A stretch of DNA of 64,000 bases from Oceanibium sediminis (GCF_003265325.1 NZ_QGNX01000002.1:62001-126000), one strand, 5' to 3'. Positions 1-8,845 are shown, counted from the first letter of the stretch. Translations and numbers: made by a program. Notes: generated by a model not told the origin, from the sequence alone.

Positions 1-211
1 CTGGCTGATGGACGAGCCGACGACGGCGCTCGACACGGCAAGCGTGGCGCGCCTCGCCTCGGTGCTGGAGCACCACCTCTCCGGGGGCGGCATGGCGCTG
101 ATCGCCACGCACCAGCCGCTGCCGATCCCCGTGGACACGCTGGGCCTCTCCCCTGCGCCGGCGGCCACTCCGGAAAGCGCGGACCCCTTCCTCGCCGGAT
201 CGTTCCACTGA
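1..211 (+). CDS. ccmA: Heme exporter ATP-binding protein CcmA, C-terminal fragment
   Basis: This is the 3' end of an ABC-transporter ATPase cut by the window start; the reading frame begins at base 2. The visible 69 residues hold the end of the Walker B region with the D-loop (LMDEPTTALD) and the switch histidine (IATHQ). CcmA pairs with CcmB, coded next, in the inner-membrane ABC module that releases holo-CcmE during cytochrome c maturation. The identification rests mainly on the ccmBCDG genes that follow, as in the Rhodobacter hel cluster. Its stop TGA overlaps the ccmB ATG (TGATG), implying translational coupling. Signature and Walker A regions lie outside the window. Confidence 0.88.
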   Translation, partial: WLMDEPTTALDTASVARLASVLEHHLSGGGMALIATHQPLPIPVDTLGLSPAPAATPESADPFLAGSFH

Positions 212-867
212 TGCGCGCGCTGCTGGCCCGGGAACTCACCCTCGCCCTGCGCGCGGGGGGCGGAGCGCCGCAAGGCCTCGTCTTCTTCCTGATCGTGGTG
301 CTGCTGGTCCCCTTCGGCATCGGCCCCGCCCCGGACCGGCTGGCGGGCGTCGCCCCCGGCACCCTGTGGATCGCGGCGCTGCTGTCCTGCCTGATGACGC
401 TGGACCGGCTGTTCCAGACCGACTTCGAGGATGGCAGCCTCGACGCGCTGGCCCTCTCGCCCCTGCCGATGGAGGCGGTCGTCGCGCTCAAGGCCCTCGC
501 GCACTGGCTGACCACGGGGCTGCCCCTGACACTCATCGCGCCCCTGCTCGCGGTAACGCTGAACCTGCCCGCCTCGGCCTACCCCTGGCTGGTCGCGGGG
601 CTGCTCATCGGCACGCCGGCGCTCAGCATGATCGGCACCATCGGCGCGGCGCTGACCCTGGGCCTGCGCCGGGGCGGGCTGCTGACGGGCGTGCTGACGC
701 TGCCCCTCTACATCCCGACGCTGATCTTCGGCGCCCGGTCCGCCATCGCGGCGGCCGACGGGCAGGACCCGGTGCCGGCACTCGCGCTCTCGGCAGCGCT
801 GACGCTCGCCATCGCCGCCGCCACCCCCTTCGCCACGGCGCGCATCCTCGCGATCCAGCTGCGCTGA
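211..867 (+). CDS. ccmB: Heme exporter membrane subunit CcmB
   Basis: A 218-residue polytopic membrane protein with about six hydrophobic segments and almost no polar loops, close to the usual CcmB length of about 220. It is the permease-like partner of CcmA in the CcmABCD complex that acts on CcmE in the cytoplasmic membrane. The start ATG overlaps the ccmA stop. The N-terminal LLARELTLALR followed by a phenylalanine-rich first membrane segment, and FQTDFEDGSLD in the first loop, fit the CcmB family. A 143-base gap separates it from ccmC, wider than the other junctions of the cluster. Confidence 0.95.
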   Translation: MRALLARELTLALRAGGGAPQGLVFFLIVVLLVPFGIGPAPDRLAGVAPGTLWIAALLSCLMTLDRLFQTDFEDGSLDALALSPLPMEAVVALKALAHWLTTGLPLTLIAPLLAVTLNLPASAYPWLVAGLLIGTPALSMIGTIGAALTLGLRRGGLLTGVLTLPLYIPTLIFGARSAIAAADGQDPVPALALSAALTLAIAAATPFATARILAIQLR

Positions 868-1010
868 ACCCTACTTTACTCTAAAAATACTCAGTCACAG
901 CGCCAAACCCACCTGCGCCGCGCCCGCAATCTGCGACCTTTGGCCCACCCGACGCACCCGTGACCGCGCGACCATTGCACCCCCCGACAAACCGCTCTAC
1001 CTCTGAGCGC

Positions 1011-1742
1011 ATGTCAGTATGGAGATACGCAAACCCGGTCGAGTTCATGCGCCTGTCAGGGCGCGTGCTGCCCGTGCTGTCCGCCCTTGCGGCCGTCAGC
1101 CTGGCCGCGGGGCTGGTCTGGGGGTTCTTCTTCACGCCGGACGACTACCAGCAGGGCAGCACGGTCAAGATCATCTACCTGCACGTGCCCGCGGCCCTGA
1201 TGGCGATCAACGCCTGGATCATGATGCTCGTCGCCTCGCTCATCTGGTTCATCCGCCGCCACCATGTCTCGGCCCTCGCGGCGCGCGCCGCGGCGCCTGT
1301 CGGGGCCACCTTCACGCTGGTCGCGCTGGCCACCGGGGCGATCTGGGGGCAACCGATGTGGGGCACCTGGTGGGCCTGGGATCCGCGCCTGACCTCCTTC
1401 CTGATCCTCTTCGTCTTCTACCTCGGCTACATCGCCCTCTGGGAGGCGGTCGAGGACAGCGAGAAAGCAGCAGACCTGACGGCGGCGCTGTGCATGGTCG
1501 GCTCGGTCTTTGCGCTGCTGTCGCGTTACGCGGTGCTGTTCTGGAACCAGGGGCTGCACCAGGGCGCGTCCCTGTCGCTGGACAAGGAAGAAAACGTCGC
1601 CGACGTCTTCTACCAGCCACTGCTCCTGTCCATCGCGGGGTTCGTGCTGCTGTTCGTGGTGCTGGTGCTGATCCGCACTCGCACGGAAATCCGGCTGCGC
1701 CGCGCCGCAGCGCTCGACCAGAGGGGGACGGCCCGTGCCTGA
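1011..1742 (+). CDS. ccmC: Heme lyase/exporter CcmC
   Basis: CcmC presents heme to the periplasmic chaperone CcmE. From ATG 1011 the protein has 243 residues and starts MSVWRYANP, the usual CcmC N-terminus; a GTG 51 bases upstream in frame would add an uncharged-looking tail and is less likely. The tryptophan-rich WWD signature lies at residues 112-124 (WGTWWAWD). The two conserved periplasmic histidines that flank it are visible as His58 (LHVP) and His183 (GLHQG). Six membrane segments are expected. Its 3' end overlaps ccmD by 8 bases. Confidence 0.96.
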   Translation: MSVWRYANPVEFMRLSGRVLPVLSALAAVSLAAGLVWGFFFTPDDYQQGSTVKIIYLHVPAALMAINAWIMMLVASLIWFIRRHHVSALAARAAAPVGATFTLVALATGAIWGQPMWGTWWAWDPRLTSFLILFVFYLGYIALWEAVEDSEKAADLTAALCMVGSVFALLSRYAVLFWNQGLHQGASLSLDKEENVADVFYQPLLLSIAGFVLLFVVLVLIRTRTEIRLRRAAALDQRGTARA

Positions 1743-1896
1743 TCTCGGAACCTACGCGGGCGCGGTCCTCGGGGCCTATGGCATCAGCTTCGCGCTGCTC
1801 GGCGGACTCGTCGCCCTGACGCTTCTGCGCGCCGCGCGCGCGAAAAAAGCGCTGGCCGCAGCCGAGGCGCGCAACGGGGGCATCCCGAATGACTGA
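1735..1896 (+). CDS. ccmD: Heme exporter small subunit CcmD
   Basis: A 53-residue protein read from a GTG start at 1735 inside the end of ccmC, in another frame. It reads MPDLGTYAGAVLGAYGISFA and on through one hydrophobic segment, then a basic stretch (LRAARAKKA) and a short charged tail. This is the standard CcmD plan: a single membrane helix with its N-terminus in the periplasm, stabilising CcmC and releasing CcmE from CcmABC. Its stop overlaps the ccmG start by 8 bases. Size, topology and position between ccmC and ccmG make the call safe although CcmD proteins share little sequence. Confidence 0.92.
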   Translation: MPDLGTYAGAVLGAYGISFALLGGLVALTLLRAARAKKALAAAEARNGGIPND

Positions 1897-2434
1897 GAAG
1901 AAACGCCGCTTCAACTGGCTTCTGCTCGTCCCGCCGCTGGCCTTCCTGGGCCTGGCCGGGGCCTTCTATGCCGGGCTTAACCGCGAATCCCCCGACGAAC
2001 TGCCCAGCGCCTTTGCCGGGCGGACCGCACCGGCCATCGCCCTGCCCCCGATCGAGGGCGCGGACTGGCCCGCGCCGAGCGATGACATGCTGACGGCCGA
2101 GGGCGTCAAGCTGGTCAACTTCTGGGCCAGCTGGTGCGCGCCCTGCCGGATCGAGCATCCGCTGCTGATGCAGCTTGCGGATTCCGGCGTGACGATCATC
2201 GGCGTCAACTACAAGGATCAGCCCGCGGCGGCGCGGGGCTTCCTCGACGAGCTCGGCAACCCCTATACCGCCGTCGGCGCGGACACCACCGGGCGCAAGG
2301 GCATCGACTGGGGCCTCTACGGCGTTCCCGAAACCTTCGTGATCGACGCGGAGGGCAAGGTGCTGCTGCGCTATCCGGGGCCCGTCACGCCCGAGATATT
2401 CGAGCGCCGTTTCGCGCCCCTGCTCACCGAGTAA
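1889..2434 (+). CDS. ccmG: Thiol:disulfide interchange protein CcmG (DsbE/HelX)
   Basis: A 181-residue membrane-anchored thioredoxin that keeps apocytochrome c heme-binding cysteines reduced in the periplasm. It has a short basic N-terminus, a membrane anchor at about residues 10-29, then a thioredoxin fold with the active site W82-C83-A84-P85-C86. The GVNYKD and GVPET (cis-proline) motifs typical of the CcmG/DsbE branch follow. The start ATG overlaps the end of ccmD, matching the helABCDX order of Rhodobacter. It is the last gene of the cluster here; the ccmE, ccmF, ccmH and ccmI genes are not in the window. Confidence 0.96.
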   Translation: MTEKKRRFNWLLLVPPLAFLGLAGAFYAGLNRESPDELPSAFAGRTAPAIALPPIEGADWPAPSDDMLTAEGVKLVNFWASWCAPCRIEHPLLMQLADSGVTIIGVNYKDQPAAARGFLDELGNPYTAVGADTTGRKGIDWGLYGVPETFVIDAEGKVLLRYPGPVTPEIFERRFAPLLTE

Positions 2435-2474
2435 AGCCGCGCGGGACCGGGGCCAGCAGGCCGCCGACCAGCCC

Positions 2475-3488
2475 CTAGAAGCCCTCCAGCACCAGCTTGC
2501 CGCGCACCGTGTTGCTTTCCAACGCCTTGTGCGCCCGGGTCAGGTTGGCGGCGTTGATCGCCCCCAGCACCTCGGTCGCGGTGGACCGCAGCTTGCCCGC
2601 GTCCAGCAGCCCGGCCACTTCGGTCAGGATCTGCCCCTGGATATGCATGTCCGGCGTGGCAAAGACCGGGCGAGTGAACATCATCTCCCAATGGGTGGAA
2701 ATCGCCTTGGTCTTGAAAGGCATGATGTCCAGCCCCTCGGGATCGTCGATCAGCCCGAAACGCCCCTGCGGCGCGATCAGCTCCGCGACCTCTTCGATAT
2801 AGGCGCCGGTCTGGTTGGTCGAGAACACGAACCCCGGCTGGCCCATCCCCAGCGCCGCGACCTGCTCCGCCAGCGGCTGGCTGTGATCGATCACGTGATG
2901 CGCGCCAAGATCCCGCACCCATGCCTTCGTTTCATCGCGCGAGGCGGTCGCGATCACGCGCAGGTCGGTCTTCGCCCGCAACAGCTGGATCGCGATGGAG
3001 CCGACGCCCCCTGCCCCGCCGATGATCAGCACGGCGGGTGCCGCGCCGGGCACCGGGTCAAGCACGCGCAGGCGGTCGAACAGCATCTCATGCGCGGTCA
3101 GCGTGGTCAGCGGCAGCGCCGCCGCCTCGGCATTGCTGACGGAGGCGGGCTTGCGCCCCACGATCCGCTCATCCACCAGGTGGTATTCCGCGTTGGTTCC
3201 CTGGCGGTTGATCGCGCCCGCGTACCAGACCGCATCGCCGACCGCGAACGCGCTGGCATCGGGGCCTAGGCCAACGACCTCGCCCGCGCAGTCCCAGCCG
3301 AGGATTCGCGGCCCCGCGCATTCCGTCGGGCGGCCCTTGCGCACCTTGGTGTCCACCGGGTTGACCGAGACGGCGGCCACCCTGACCAGCAGATCGCGCC
3401 CCGTGGGGGTCGGCGTCTCGGTCTCGAAATCGATCAGCGCGCCGTCCCGCTCGATAGGACCCGGTGCTTCGTATCCGACTGCTTTCAT
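2475..3488 (-). CDS. Zinc-type alcohol dehydrogenase-like / quinone oxidoreductase family protein
   Basis: A 337-residue medium-chain dehydrogenase/reductase. The N-terminal GroES-like catalytic half (residues 1-130, with VSVNPVDTKVRKG and ILGWDCAGEV) is followed by a Rossmann NAD(P)-binding half with the IIGGAGGVGSIAIQL glycine motif near residues 155-169. The zinc-ligand residues of classical alcohol dehydrogenases are not evident, so it belongs to the zinc-independent quinone-oxidoreductase-like group that reduces activated C=C bonds or quinones with NADPH. The substrate cannot be told from sequence. It converges on ccmG with 40 bases between stops and lies downstream of yciB by about 50 bases. 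Confidence 0.88.
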   Translation of the reverse strand: MKAVGYEAPGPIERDGALIDFETETPTPTGRDLLVRVAAVSVNPVDTKVRKGRPTECAGPRILGWDCAGEVVGLGPDASAFAVGDAVWYAGAINRQGTNAEYHLVDERIVGRKPASVSNAEAAALPLTTLTAHEMLFDRLRVLDPVPGAAPAVLIIGGAGGVGSIAIQLLRAKTDLRVIATASRDETKAWVRDLGAHHVIDHSQPLAEQVAALGMGQPGFVFSTNQTGAYIEEVAELIAPQGRFGLIDDPEGLDIMPFKTKAISTHWEMMFTRPVFATPDMHIQGQILTEVAGLLDAGKLRSTATEVLGAINAANLTRAHKALESNTVRGKLVLEGF

Positions 3489-3537
3489 GTCTTGCCCCTT
3501 TCCTTCCGGTTGCGGGGCGGGTCATACCGCCCCGGTC

Positions 3538-4152
3538 TCAGCCCTGGCGATCCTTGTCCTCGTCCAGCCCGTGGCGCATCAGCACCGGGGCCTGCGTCAC
3601 CAGGAACACCAGCGTCAGCAGGAACTGCCCCACCGTGTCAAGCCAGACCCAGGCGGTTTCCCCCAGCACGCGCCAGACGAATTCGTTGAACAGAGCCATG
3701 AAGACGAAAAAGGCGATCCAGTTGCGGGTGAACAGCCGCCAACCCTCGTCAGTCAACGGCAGCACCGGGCCCATGAGGAATTGCAGATAGCTGCGCCCCA
3801 GCACATATAGCCCGACCCCGAGCACCACCGCGAAGAAGCCATAGACCACCGTCGGGCGCATCATCGCGAAGGTCTCGTTGTTCAGCCAGACCGTCAGCCC
3901 GCCAAAGACCATCACCATCACCACGGTGAACACCGCCATGCGGCTCGCGGTGCCGGTCAGGGCATAGGACACCCCGAGCCCTAGGATGCTGAGCGGCACG
4001 AAGATCGCCATCGCCACGACGATGCCGCTGTACTCCTCGCCTGCGAAGGTGACGGGGCGGTCCTTGAACCAGAAATACGCCGCGAGGTAGATCAGCACCG
4101 GCCCCAGTTCCAGCGCGCTCTTCACCCCCGGTGACAGCTCTTTCTTAGTCAT
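3538..4152 (-). CDS. yciB: Inner membrane-spanning protein YciB (septation protein IspZ family)
   Basis: A 204-residue membrane protein with the family hallmarks LELGPVLIYLAAYFW near the N-terminus and FTRNWIAFFVFMALFNEFVWR in the second half, and about six membrane segments. The family (YciB/IspZ) is a conserved inner-membrane protein linked to septation and envelope synthesis in enterics; its molecular activity is not settled. It is the last gene of the ftsY-GNAT-EamA-yciB run, nine bases after the transporter gene. The C-terminus ends in a charged tail (HGLDEDKDRQG). Confidence 0.93.
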   Translation of the reverse strand: MTKKELSPGVKSALELGPVLIYLAAYFWFKDRPVTFAGEEYSGIVVAMAIFVPLSILGLGVSYALTGTASRMAVFTVVMVMVFGGLTVWLNNETFAMMRPTVVYGFFAVVLGVGLYVLGRSYLQFLMGPVLPLTDEGWRLFTRNWIAFFVFMALFNEFVWRVLGETAWVWLDTVGQFLLTLVFLVTQAPVLMRHGLDEDKDRQG

Positions 4153-4161
4153 ACTGCTCTC

Positions 4162-5064
4162 TCATCCTCCAAATTCGACGACCACGGCGCCTGCCGCGAT
4201 CAGAACCATCAGCGCCGTGCGCACCGGGCCGACGGTTTCCTTCAGGAACAGCCAGCCGATCAGCGCCGCGAACACGGTCGAGGTCTCGCGCAATACCGCC
4301 GCCTCACCCACCTTGTCGAGGCGTGTCGCCATCATCACGCAGCCGAAGCTGACATAAGCAATCAGCGCCGCCAGGAAACCCCGCGCCAGCAGCGGCAGTG
4401 GTGAGGGGCGCTCGCTCATCCGGTTCCAGCGCCGCAGCGCAAGGAAGGGGAACGCCAGCCCATCCACCACGAAGAACCAAGCCAGGAACTCGAACGGGTT
4501 TTCGACCATCCGAATGCCATAGGCATCGTACACCGTATAAAGCGCCACGATCACGCCAGTCAGAAACGCCAGCGCCAGGGCCGCGCGCAACACGTGCCGG
4601 TCCACCGTCGTGCGGCTGAGGTTGTATAGCGCCAGCCCGAAGATCCCCCCCGACAGCAGCAGCACCCCGCCCCATTGCAGGGGGGCGAACACCTCTCCGA
4701 ACACGGCCCAGGCCAGCAGCACCGTCACCAGCGGCCCGGTACCCCGCACGACCGGGTAAACCACCGTGTAGGCTGCCCGCTCATAAGCCATGGCAAGCAC
4801 GTATTTGTAGGCGAAATGCACCACGAAAACGCCGAGCATGAAGACCGCGACGCCGGGATCGGGCAGACCAAAGCCGAAAATCGCGACCGGCAACGCGCCG
4901 AGGCAGTAGAAGACATCGATCGCGCCCCGCGTCAGCCAGGGGTCGAAGCGCCACTTCTGCAACGCCCCGAACACCGCATGCGACACGGCCGAGGTCAGCG
5001 CGAGGATCAGCGCCAGCCGATGCCCCTCGGGCGTTCCGGCGATGGAGGCAAGCCACTCACCCAT
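4162..5064 (-). CDS. DMT-superfamily (EamA) transporter
   Basis: A 300-residue protein with about ten hydrophobic segments arranged as two tandem EamA repeats, the plan of drug/metabolite transporters. The first repeat carries AAYTVVYPVVRGTGPLVTVLLAW and the second ends with a conserved FAALIGWLFLKE box at about residues 268-279. These carriers export metabolites or amino acids; the substrate is not predictable. It sits between the acetyltransferase gene (41-base gap) and yciB (9-base gap) and is probably co-transcribed with ftsY, an arrangement common in Rhodobacterales. Confidence 0.9.
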   Translation of the reverse strand: MGEWLASIAGTPEGHRLALILALTSAVSHAVFGALQKWRFDPWLTRGAIDVFYCLGALPVAIFGFGLPDPGVAVFMLGVFVVHFAYKYVLAMAYERAAYTVVYPVVRGTGPLVTVLLAWAVFGEVFAPLQWGGVLLLSGGIFGLALYNLSRTTVDRHVLRAALALAFLTGVIVALYTVYDAYGIRMVENPFEFLAWFFVVDGLAFPFLALRRWNRMSERPSPLPLLARGFLAALIAYVSFGCVMMATRLDKVGEAAVLRETSTVFAALIGWLFLKETVGPVRTALMVLIAAGAVVVEFGG

Positions 5065-5105
5065 GGATCGCGGGACGCGCGGTCAACCGCGCCGGGGCGT
5101 TCACG

Positions 5106-5693
5106 TCAGACATCCGCGATCTGCAGGACCCAGTCCTGCCCGGGACAGTCCCAGCCGCCCTCCCGCACGATGGGGCGGCGGGCGACATCGCTGAACCCCG
5201 CGCGCGCATAGAGCCGGCGGGCGGGGTTCGCGTCCTGCACGATCAGGCTCATCCGCTCGCAGCCGCAGTCCCGCGCGGCGGCGCGCGCCGCATCTATCAG
5301 CCGGGCGCCAAGTCCCCTGTTGCGCGCCTCGGGAAAACTCGCGAGCACGTTGATGTACCATGTACCACCGGCCAGGTCCTCCAACGCCTGAAGCGGGCGG
5401 AACAGGGCCGGAATATCCTCTGGATCCACGGGGTCTGGGGTTTCCGCCAGGGGGTAGCCGACCAGCGCGGCCAGCACGCCGCCGTCGTCCTCGGCCACGA
5501 TGGCGTTGCGGTAGGAAAAGCTGCCCTCTTCGCGCGCGGCGCGGCGCTCTCCCACGTCGAAGATGCCCTCACCCGGTTCGCGCATCCCCTCCCAGACGAT
5601 GCGGGGCAATCCCTCGCCCGCGATATCCACAAGAAGCGCCAGCGCGCGCGCGTCCTCGCGTCGGGCAGCGCGCAGATGCACGGCGCCGGCCAT
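5106..5693 (-). CDS. GNAT-family N-acetyltransferase
   Basis: A 195-residue single-domain acetyltransferase. The acetyl-CoA pyrophosphate loop is visible as RNRGLGARLI at about residues 124-133, followed by the helix and strand SLIVQDANPARRLYARAGF that is diagnostic of the fold's C-terminal half. The acceptor is unknown. It starts six bases after the ftsY stop, so it is almost certainly in the same transcript, but nothing in the sequence ties its activity to protein targeting. Confidence 0.88.
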   Translation of the reverse strand: MAGAVHLRAARREDARALALLVDIAGEGLPRIVWEGMREPGEGIFDVGERRAAREEGSFSYRNAIVAEDDGGVLAALVGYPLAETPDPVDPEDIPALFRPLQALEDLAGGTWYINVLASFPEARNRGLGARLIDAARAAARDCGCERMSLIVQDANPARRLYARAGFSDVARRPIVREGGWDCPGQDWVLQIADV

Positions 5694-5699
5694 CGCCTG

Positions 5700-6776
5700 T
5701 CAGCTTCCCGCGCCGGTCAGCGCGCGCGCGAAATCCTGCGGATCGAAAGGGGCCAGGTCGTCGATCTGCTCGCCCACGCCAATCGCATGGATCGGCAAGC
5801 CGAAGCGATCCGCCAGCGCCACCAGGACGCCGCCCTTCGCCGTCCCGTCGAGCTTGGTCATCACCAGGCCGGAAACATCCGCCACCTGCTGAAAGATGCG
5901 CACCTGCTCCAGCGCGTTCTGCCCGGTGGTGGCATCCAGAACCAAGAGCGTGTTGTGCGGCGCCTCGGGATCGCGCTTGCGCAAGACGCGCACGATCTTG
6001 GCCAGTTCCTCCATCAGGTCCTTGCGGTTCTGCAAGCGACCGGCGGTGTCGATCATCAGCAGATCGGCGCCCTCGGCCTCGGCCCTGGCCAGCGCCTCGA
6101 AGGCCAGGCTTGCCGGGTCCGAGCCCTCGGCCGCGGTCATAACCGGCACGCCGGCGCGCTGCCCCCAGACCTGCAACTGCTCCACCGCGGCGGCGCGGAA
6201 CGTGTCGCCCGCGGCAATCACCACCGATTTGCCCGCCGCCTTGAACTGGCTCGCCAGCTTGCCGATGGTGGTGGTCTTGCCGGAACCGTTCACCCCGACG
6301 ACAAGCACGACCTGCGGCGTCTTGCGATAAAGCGGCATCGGCCGCGCCACCGGCTCGAGGATCGCCTCGATCTCCGCCGCCAGAAGCTCCTGGATCTGGC
6401 TGACACTCAACCGGCGGCCAAACCGCCCCTCGGCCATGTTCGACGCAACCTTCAGCGCCGTCTCCACGCCCATGTCGGACTGGATCAGCACCTCCTCCAG
6501 GCTTTCGAGCATCGCATCGTCAAGCACCCGGCTGCGCTCGGGCGCGGCGCGCCCCACCATGCGCCCAAGAAGACCCGGGCGCGCAGGCTCCGGCGCCGCC
6601 TCGGGCACCACTTCGGGAACGGGCATCTCGACCGGGGCGGCCTCAGACGCCTGCCCCTGTGCCGATGGTTCGGCCGGTTCGGGCGCAGACGCCTCGTCCA
6701 CCAGCGCCTCCAACCCCTCTTCGAGCTTGGAGGACGACTTGAACAACCGATCCTTGAGCTTGCTGAATAACGCCAT
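5700..6776 (-). CDS. ftsY: Signal recognition particle receptor FtsY
   Basis: The SRP receptor GTPase, which docks ribosome-SRP complexes at the membrane. The 358 residues comprise a short acidic/proline-rich A region (about 20-80), a four-helix N domain (85-150) and the NG GTPase domain. Visible motifs are the P-loop GVNGSGKTT (161-169), DTFRAAA (191-197), DTAGR (243-247) and TKLDG (307-311). The A region is much shorter than in Escherichia coli, as is usual in alphaproteobacteria. It heads the run ftsY-GNAT-EamA-yciB. The 230 bases upstream hold a dispersed short repeat and hairpins (annotated separately). Confidence 0.97.
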   Translation of the reverse strand: MALFSKLKDRLFKSSSKLEEGLEALVDEASAPEPAEPSAQGQASEAAPVEMPVPEVVPEAAPEPARPGLLGRMVGRAAPERSRVLDDAMLESLEEVLIQSDMGVETALKVASNMAEGRFGRRLSVSQIQELLAAEIEAILEPVARPMPLYRKTPQVVLVVGVNGSGKTTTIGKLASQFKAAGKSVVIAAGDTFRAAAVEQLQVWGQRAGVPVMTAAEGSDPASLAFEALARAEAEGADLLMIDTAGRLQNRKDLMEELAKIVRVLRKRDPEAPHNTLLVLDATTGQNALEQVRIFQQVADVSGLVMTKLDGTAKGGVLVALADRFGLPIHAIGVGEQIDDLAPFDPQDFARALTGAGS

Positions 6777-6857
6777 CTCTCACCTCTGCGCGGCCCCCTT
6801 TCCCCTACTCCGGCTTGCCCGGGGATGGAAGGGCCAGCCGCCCACAGGGCGCGACAC

Positions 6858-6881
6858 CCCCCTCCAAAGTCCCCAAATATC
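6858..6881 (-). repeat. Intergenic repeat motif, copy 1 (ftsY upstream)
   Basis: Read on the minus strand, this 24-base element is GATATTT, two variable bases, then GGACTTTGGAGGGGG. A second copy at 28195-28218 differs only in the two variable bases (GG here, CC there). It is followed on the plus strand by the arms CCCCGCCGGAGG. It lies in the non-coding gap between the NuoEF fusion gene and ftsY, both transcribed leftward. Role unknown; it could be a dispersed intergenic repeat or part of an mRNA-processing or termination structure. Confidence 0.6.
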
Positions 6882-7006
6882 CCCGCCGGAGGCAGCACAA
6901 CGCCCCCACCCGCGCGGCGCCGGGGCCCAAGGGGGCTCGCACGCAACACAACAGCCCAAGGAAAGCCGTGCGCCCGCAGGGCGCTCCGCCGCCTTGGAAA
7001 AGCGCC

Positions 7007-8695
7007 TCAGATCTCGTCGGCGAAATGCCGGATCACAAGGCGGATCGGGTTCGGCGCCGCCTGCCCCAGCCCGCAGATGGAGGCATCGGCCATCGCCGTG
7101 CACAATTCCTCCAGCAGCGGCTGGTCCCAGCGATCCGCCTCCATCAGCTGGACCGCCTTCGCGCATCCCACCCGGCAAGGGGTGCACTGACCGCAACTCT
7201 CGTCCTCGAAGAAACGCAGCATGTTCAGCGCCGCGCCCCGTGCGCTGTCGCGATCTGACAGGACCACCACGGCGGCCGAGCCGATGAACGTGTCATGGGG
7301 CTGCAGGGTGTCGAAATCCAGCGGCACATCGTCCATCGACGCGGGCAACAACCCCGAGGAGGGGCCGCCGGGCTGATACGCCTTGAACACATGCCCCTCG
7401 GCCATGCCCCCCGCCGCCGCGATGATATCCCGGATGGTGGAGCCGGCGGGCAACAGGTAGATCCCCGGCGCGGCCACGCGACCCGAGACGGAATAGCTGC
7501 GCAGCCCCTTGCGCCCGTTCACCTCGACCGAGGACAGGATCTCGGGCCCCTCGCGGCAGACGCGGGCGACCCAGTGCAACGTCTCGACGTTGTGTACCAG
7601 CGTCGGGCGGTCGAACAGGCCGACCTGCGCGACATAGGGCGGGCGGTGCCGCGGAAGGCCGCGCTTGCCCTCAATCGACTCGATCATCGCGGATTCCTCG
7701 CCGCAGATGTAGGCGCCCGCACCACGCCGGAGGTCGATGTATCCGGGGCGGACGATCCCCTCGGCTTCCAGCGCCGCGATTTCGCGCCGCAGGATTTCCA
7801 GCACCGCAGGGTATTCGTCGCGCATGTAGATGTAGCAGGTCTCGGCCTCCACCGCCCAGGCGGCGATCAGCATGCCCTCCAGGAACAGGTGCGGGGTGCG
7901 CTCAAGGTAGTGCCGGTCCTTGAACGTCCCCGGCTCGCCCTCGTCCCCGTTCACCGCCAGGTAGCGCGGGCCCTTCGCGGCCCGCACGAAGCCCCATTTC
8001 TTTCCTGACGGGAACCCCGCACCGCCAAGGCCGCGCAGGCCGGAGGCGAGGATCATGTCCTGCACCGCTTCCCAGTCGCCGGACTGGCGCAGGTCGGCCA
8101 GCTTTTCGTAGGCGCCGCCCGCCTTCGCCGCCTCAAGCGCCTCGTAAGGGGGAATGACCGCGTGGGTGTCCCCCGCCGCGATCGCCGCCCTTACCTTTTC
8201 CGGCGTCGCGTGGTCGATGTGGTTGTGCCCGAGTTCCAGTGTCGGTGCGGTATCGCACCGCCCCATGCAGGGCGCGCGCAACACGCGCGCCTTGCCCGGG
8301 TCGAGCCCCTCTTCCAGCGCTGCCTTCAGCGCCGCCGCCCCCGCCAGTTCGCAGGACAGGCTGTCGCAGACCCGGATCGTCAGCGCGGGCGGCGGGGCCT
8401 CGCCCTCGGCCAGCACGTCGAAATGGGCATAGAAGGTGGCGACCTCGTAGACCTCGGCCTCGGACAGGCGCATTTCCTCGGCCAGCGCGCGCAGATGCGC
8501 CGCCGAAAGATGCCCCCTGGCGTCCTGGATCAGGTGCAGGTGCTCGATCAGCAGGTCGGCGCGGCGGGGCCGGTCGCCGAGCAGCGCGCGCACCTCGTCC
8601 AGCGCGGTGTCTTCCAGCGCGCGGCCCTTGGGCCGCGGGCGGCCCTTGCCGCGCCCCTGTTTCCAGACGCCTTTGCGCTCATCCAGTGGTGCCAT
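7007..8695 (-). CDS. NuoE-NuoF fusion, NAD-dependent formate dehydrogenase beta-type diaphorase
   Basis: A 562-residue fusion of a NuoE-like thioredoxin-fold 2Fe-2S domain (about 30-170) to a NuoF-like flavoprotein (about 185-562). The 2Fe-2S ligands are C110, C115, C143 and C147. The FMN loop is GLGGAGFPSGKKW, the NADH site region AGAYICGEESAMIESIEG, and the 4Fe-4S cluster CGQCTPCR plus C541. This matches beta subunits of soluble NAD-dependent formate dehydrogenase (FdsB/FdhB) or a hydrogenase-type diaphorase. ATG 8695 is preferred over TTG 8701 because GAGG is better spaced. No alpha subunit, gamma subunit or fdsC/D gene adjoins it on either side, so its partner must be coded elsewhere. Confidence 0.85.
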   Translation of the reverse strand: MAPLDERKGVWKQGRGKGRPRPKGRALEDTALDEVRALLGDRPRRADLLIEHLHLIQDARGHLSAAHLRALAEEMRLSEAEVYEVATFYAHFDVLAEGEAPPPALTIRVCDSLSCELAGAAALKAALEEGLDPGKARVLRAPCMGRCDTAPTLELGHNHIDHATPEKVRAAIAAGDTHAVIPPYEALEAAKAGGAYEKLADLRQSGDWEAVQDMILASGLRGLGGAGFPSGKKWGFVRAAKGPRYLAVNGDEGEPGTFKDRHYLERTPHLFLEGMLIAAWAVEAETCYIYMRDEYPAVLEILRREIAALEAEGIVRPGYIDLRRGAGAYICGEESAMIESIEGKRGLPRHRPPYVAQVGLFDRPTLVHNVETLHWVARVCREGPEILSSVEVNGRKGLRSYSVSGRVAAPGIYLLPAGSTIRDIIAAAGGMAEGHVFKAYQPGGPSSGLLPASMDDVPLDFDTLQPHDTFIGSAAVVVLSDRDSARGAALNMLRFFEDESCGQCTPCRVGCAKAVQLMEADRWDQPLLEELCTAMADASICGLGQAAPNPIRLVIRHFADEI

Positions 8696-8845
8696 GTCCA
8701 AGATCCTCGGTTCGCGACGCTTCGTGACGGGAATGTAAGGCCTTGTATTGCCGTGTCATAGTCTCAAACCGACATGAGCGGGTCCGATTTCGCGCGCGCC
8801 CCCGGATCGGGTGGCGCGCATCGGAAACCAACTCCACCGGGATGC

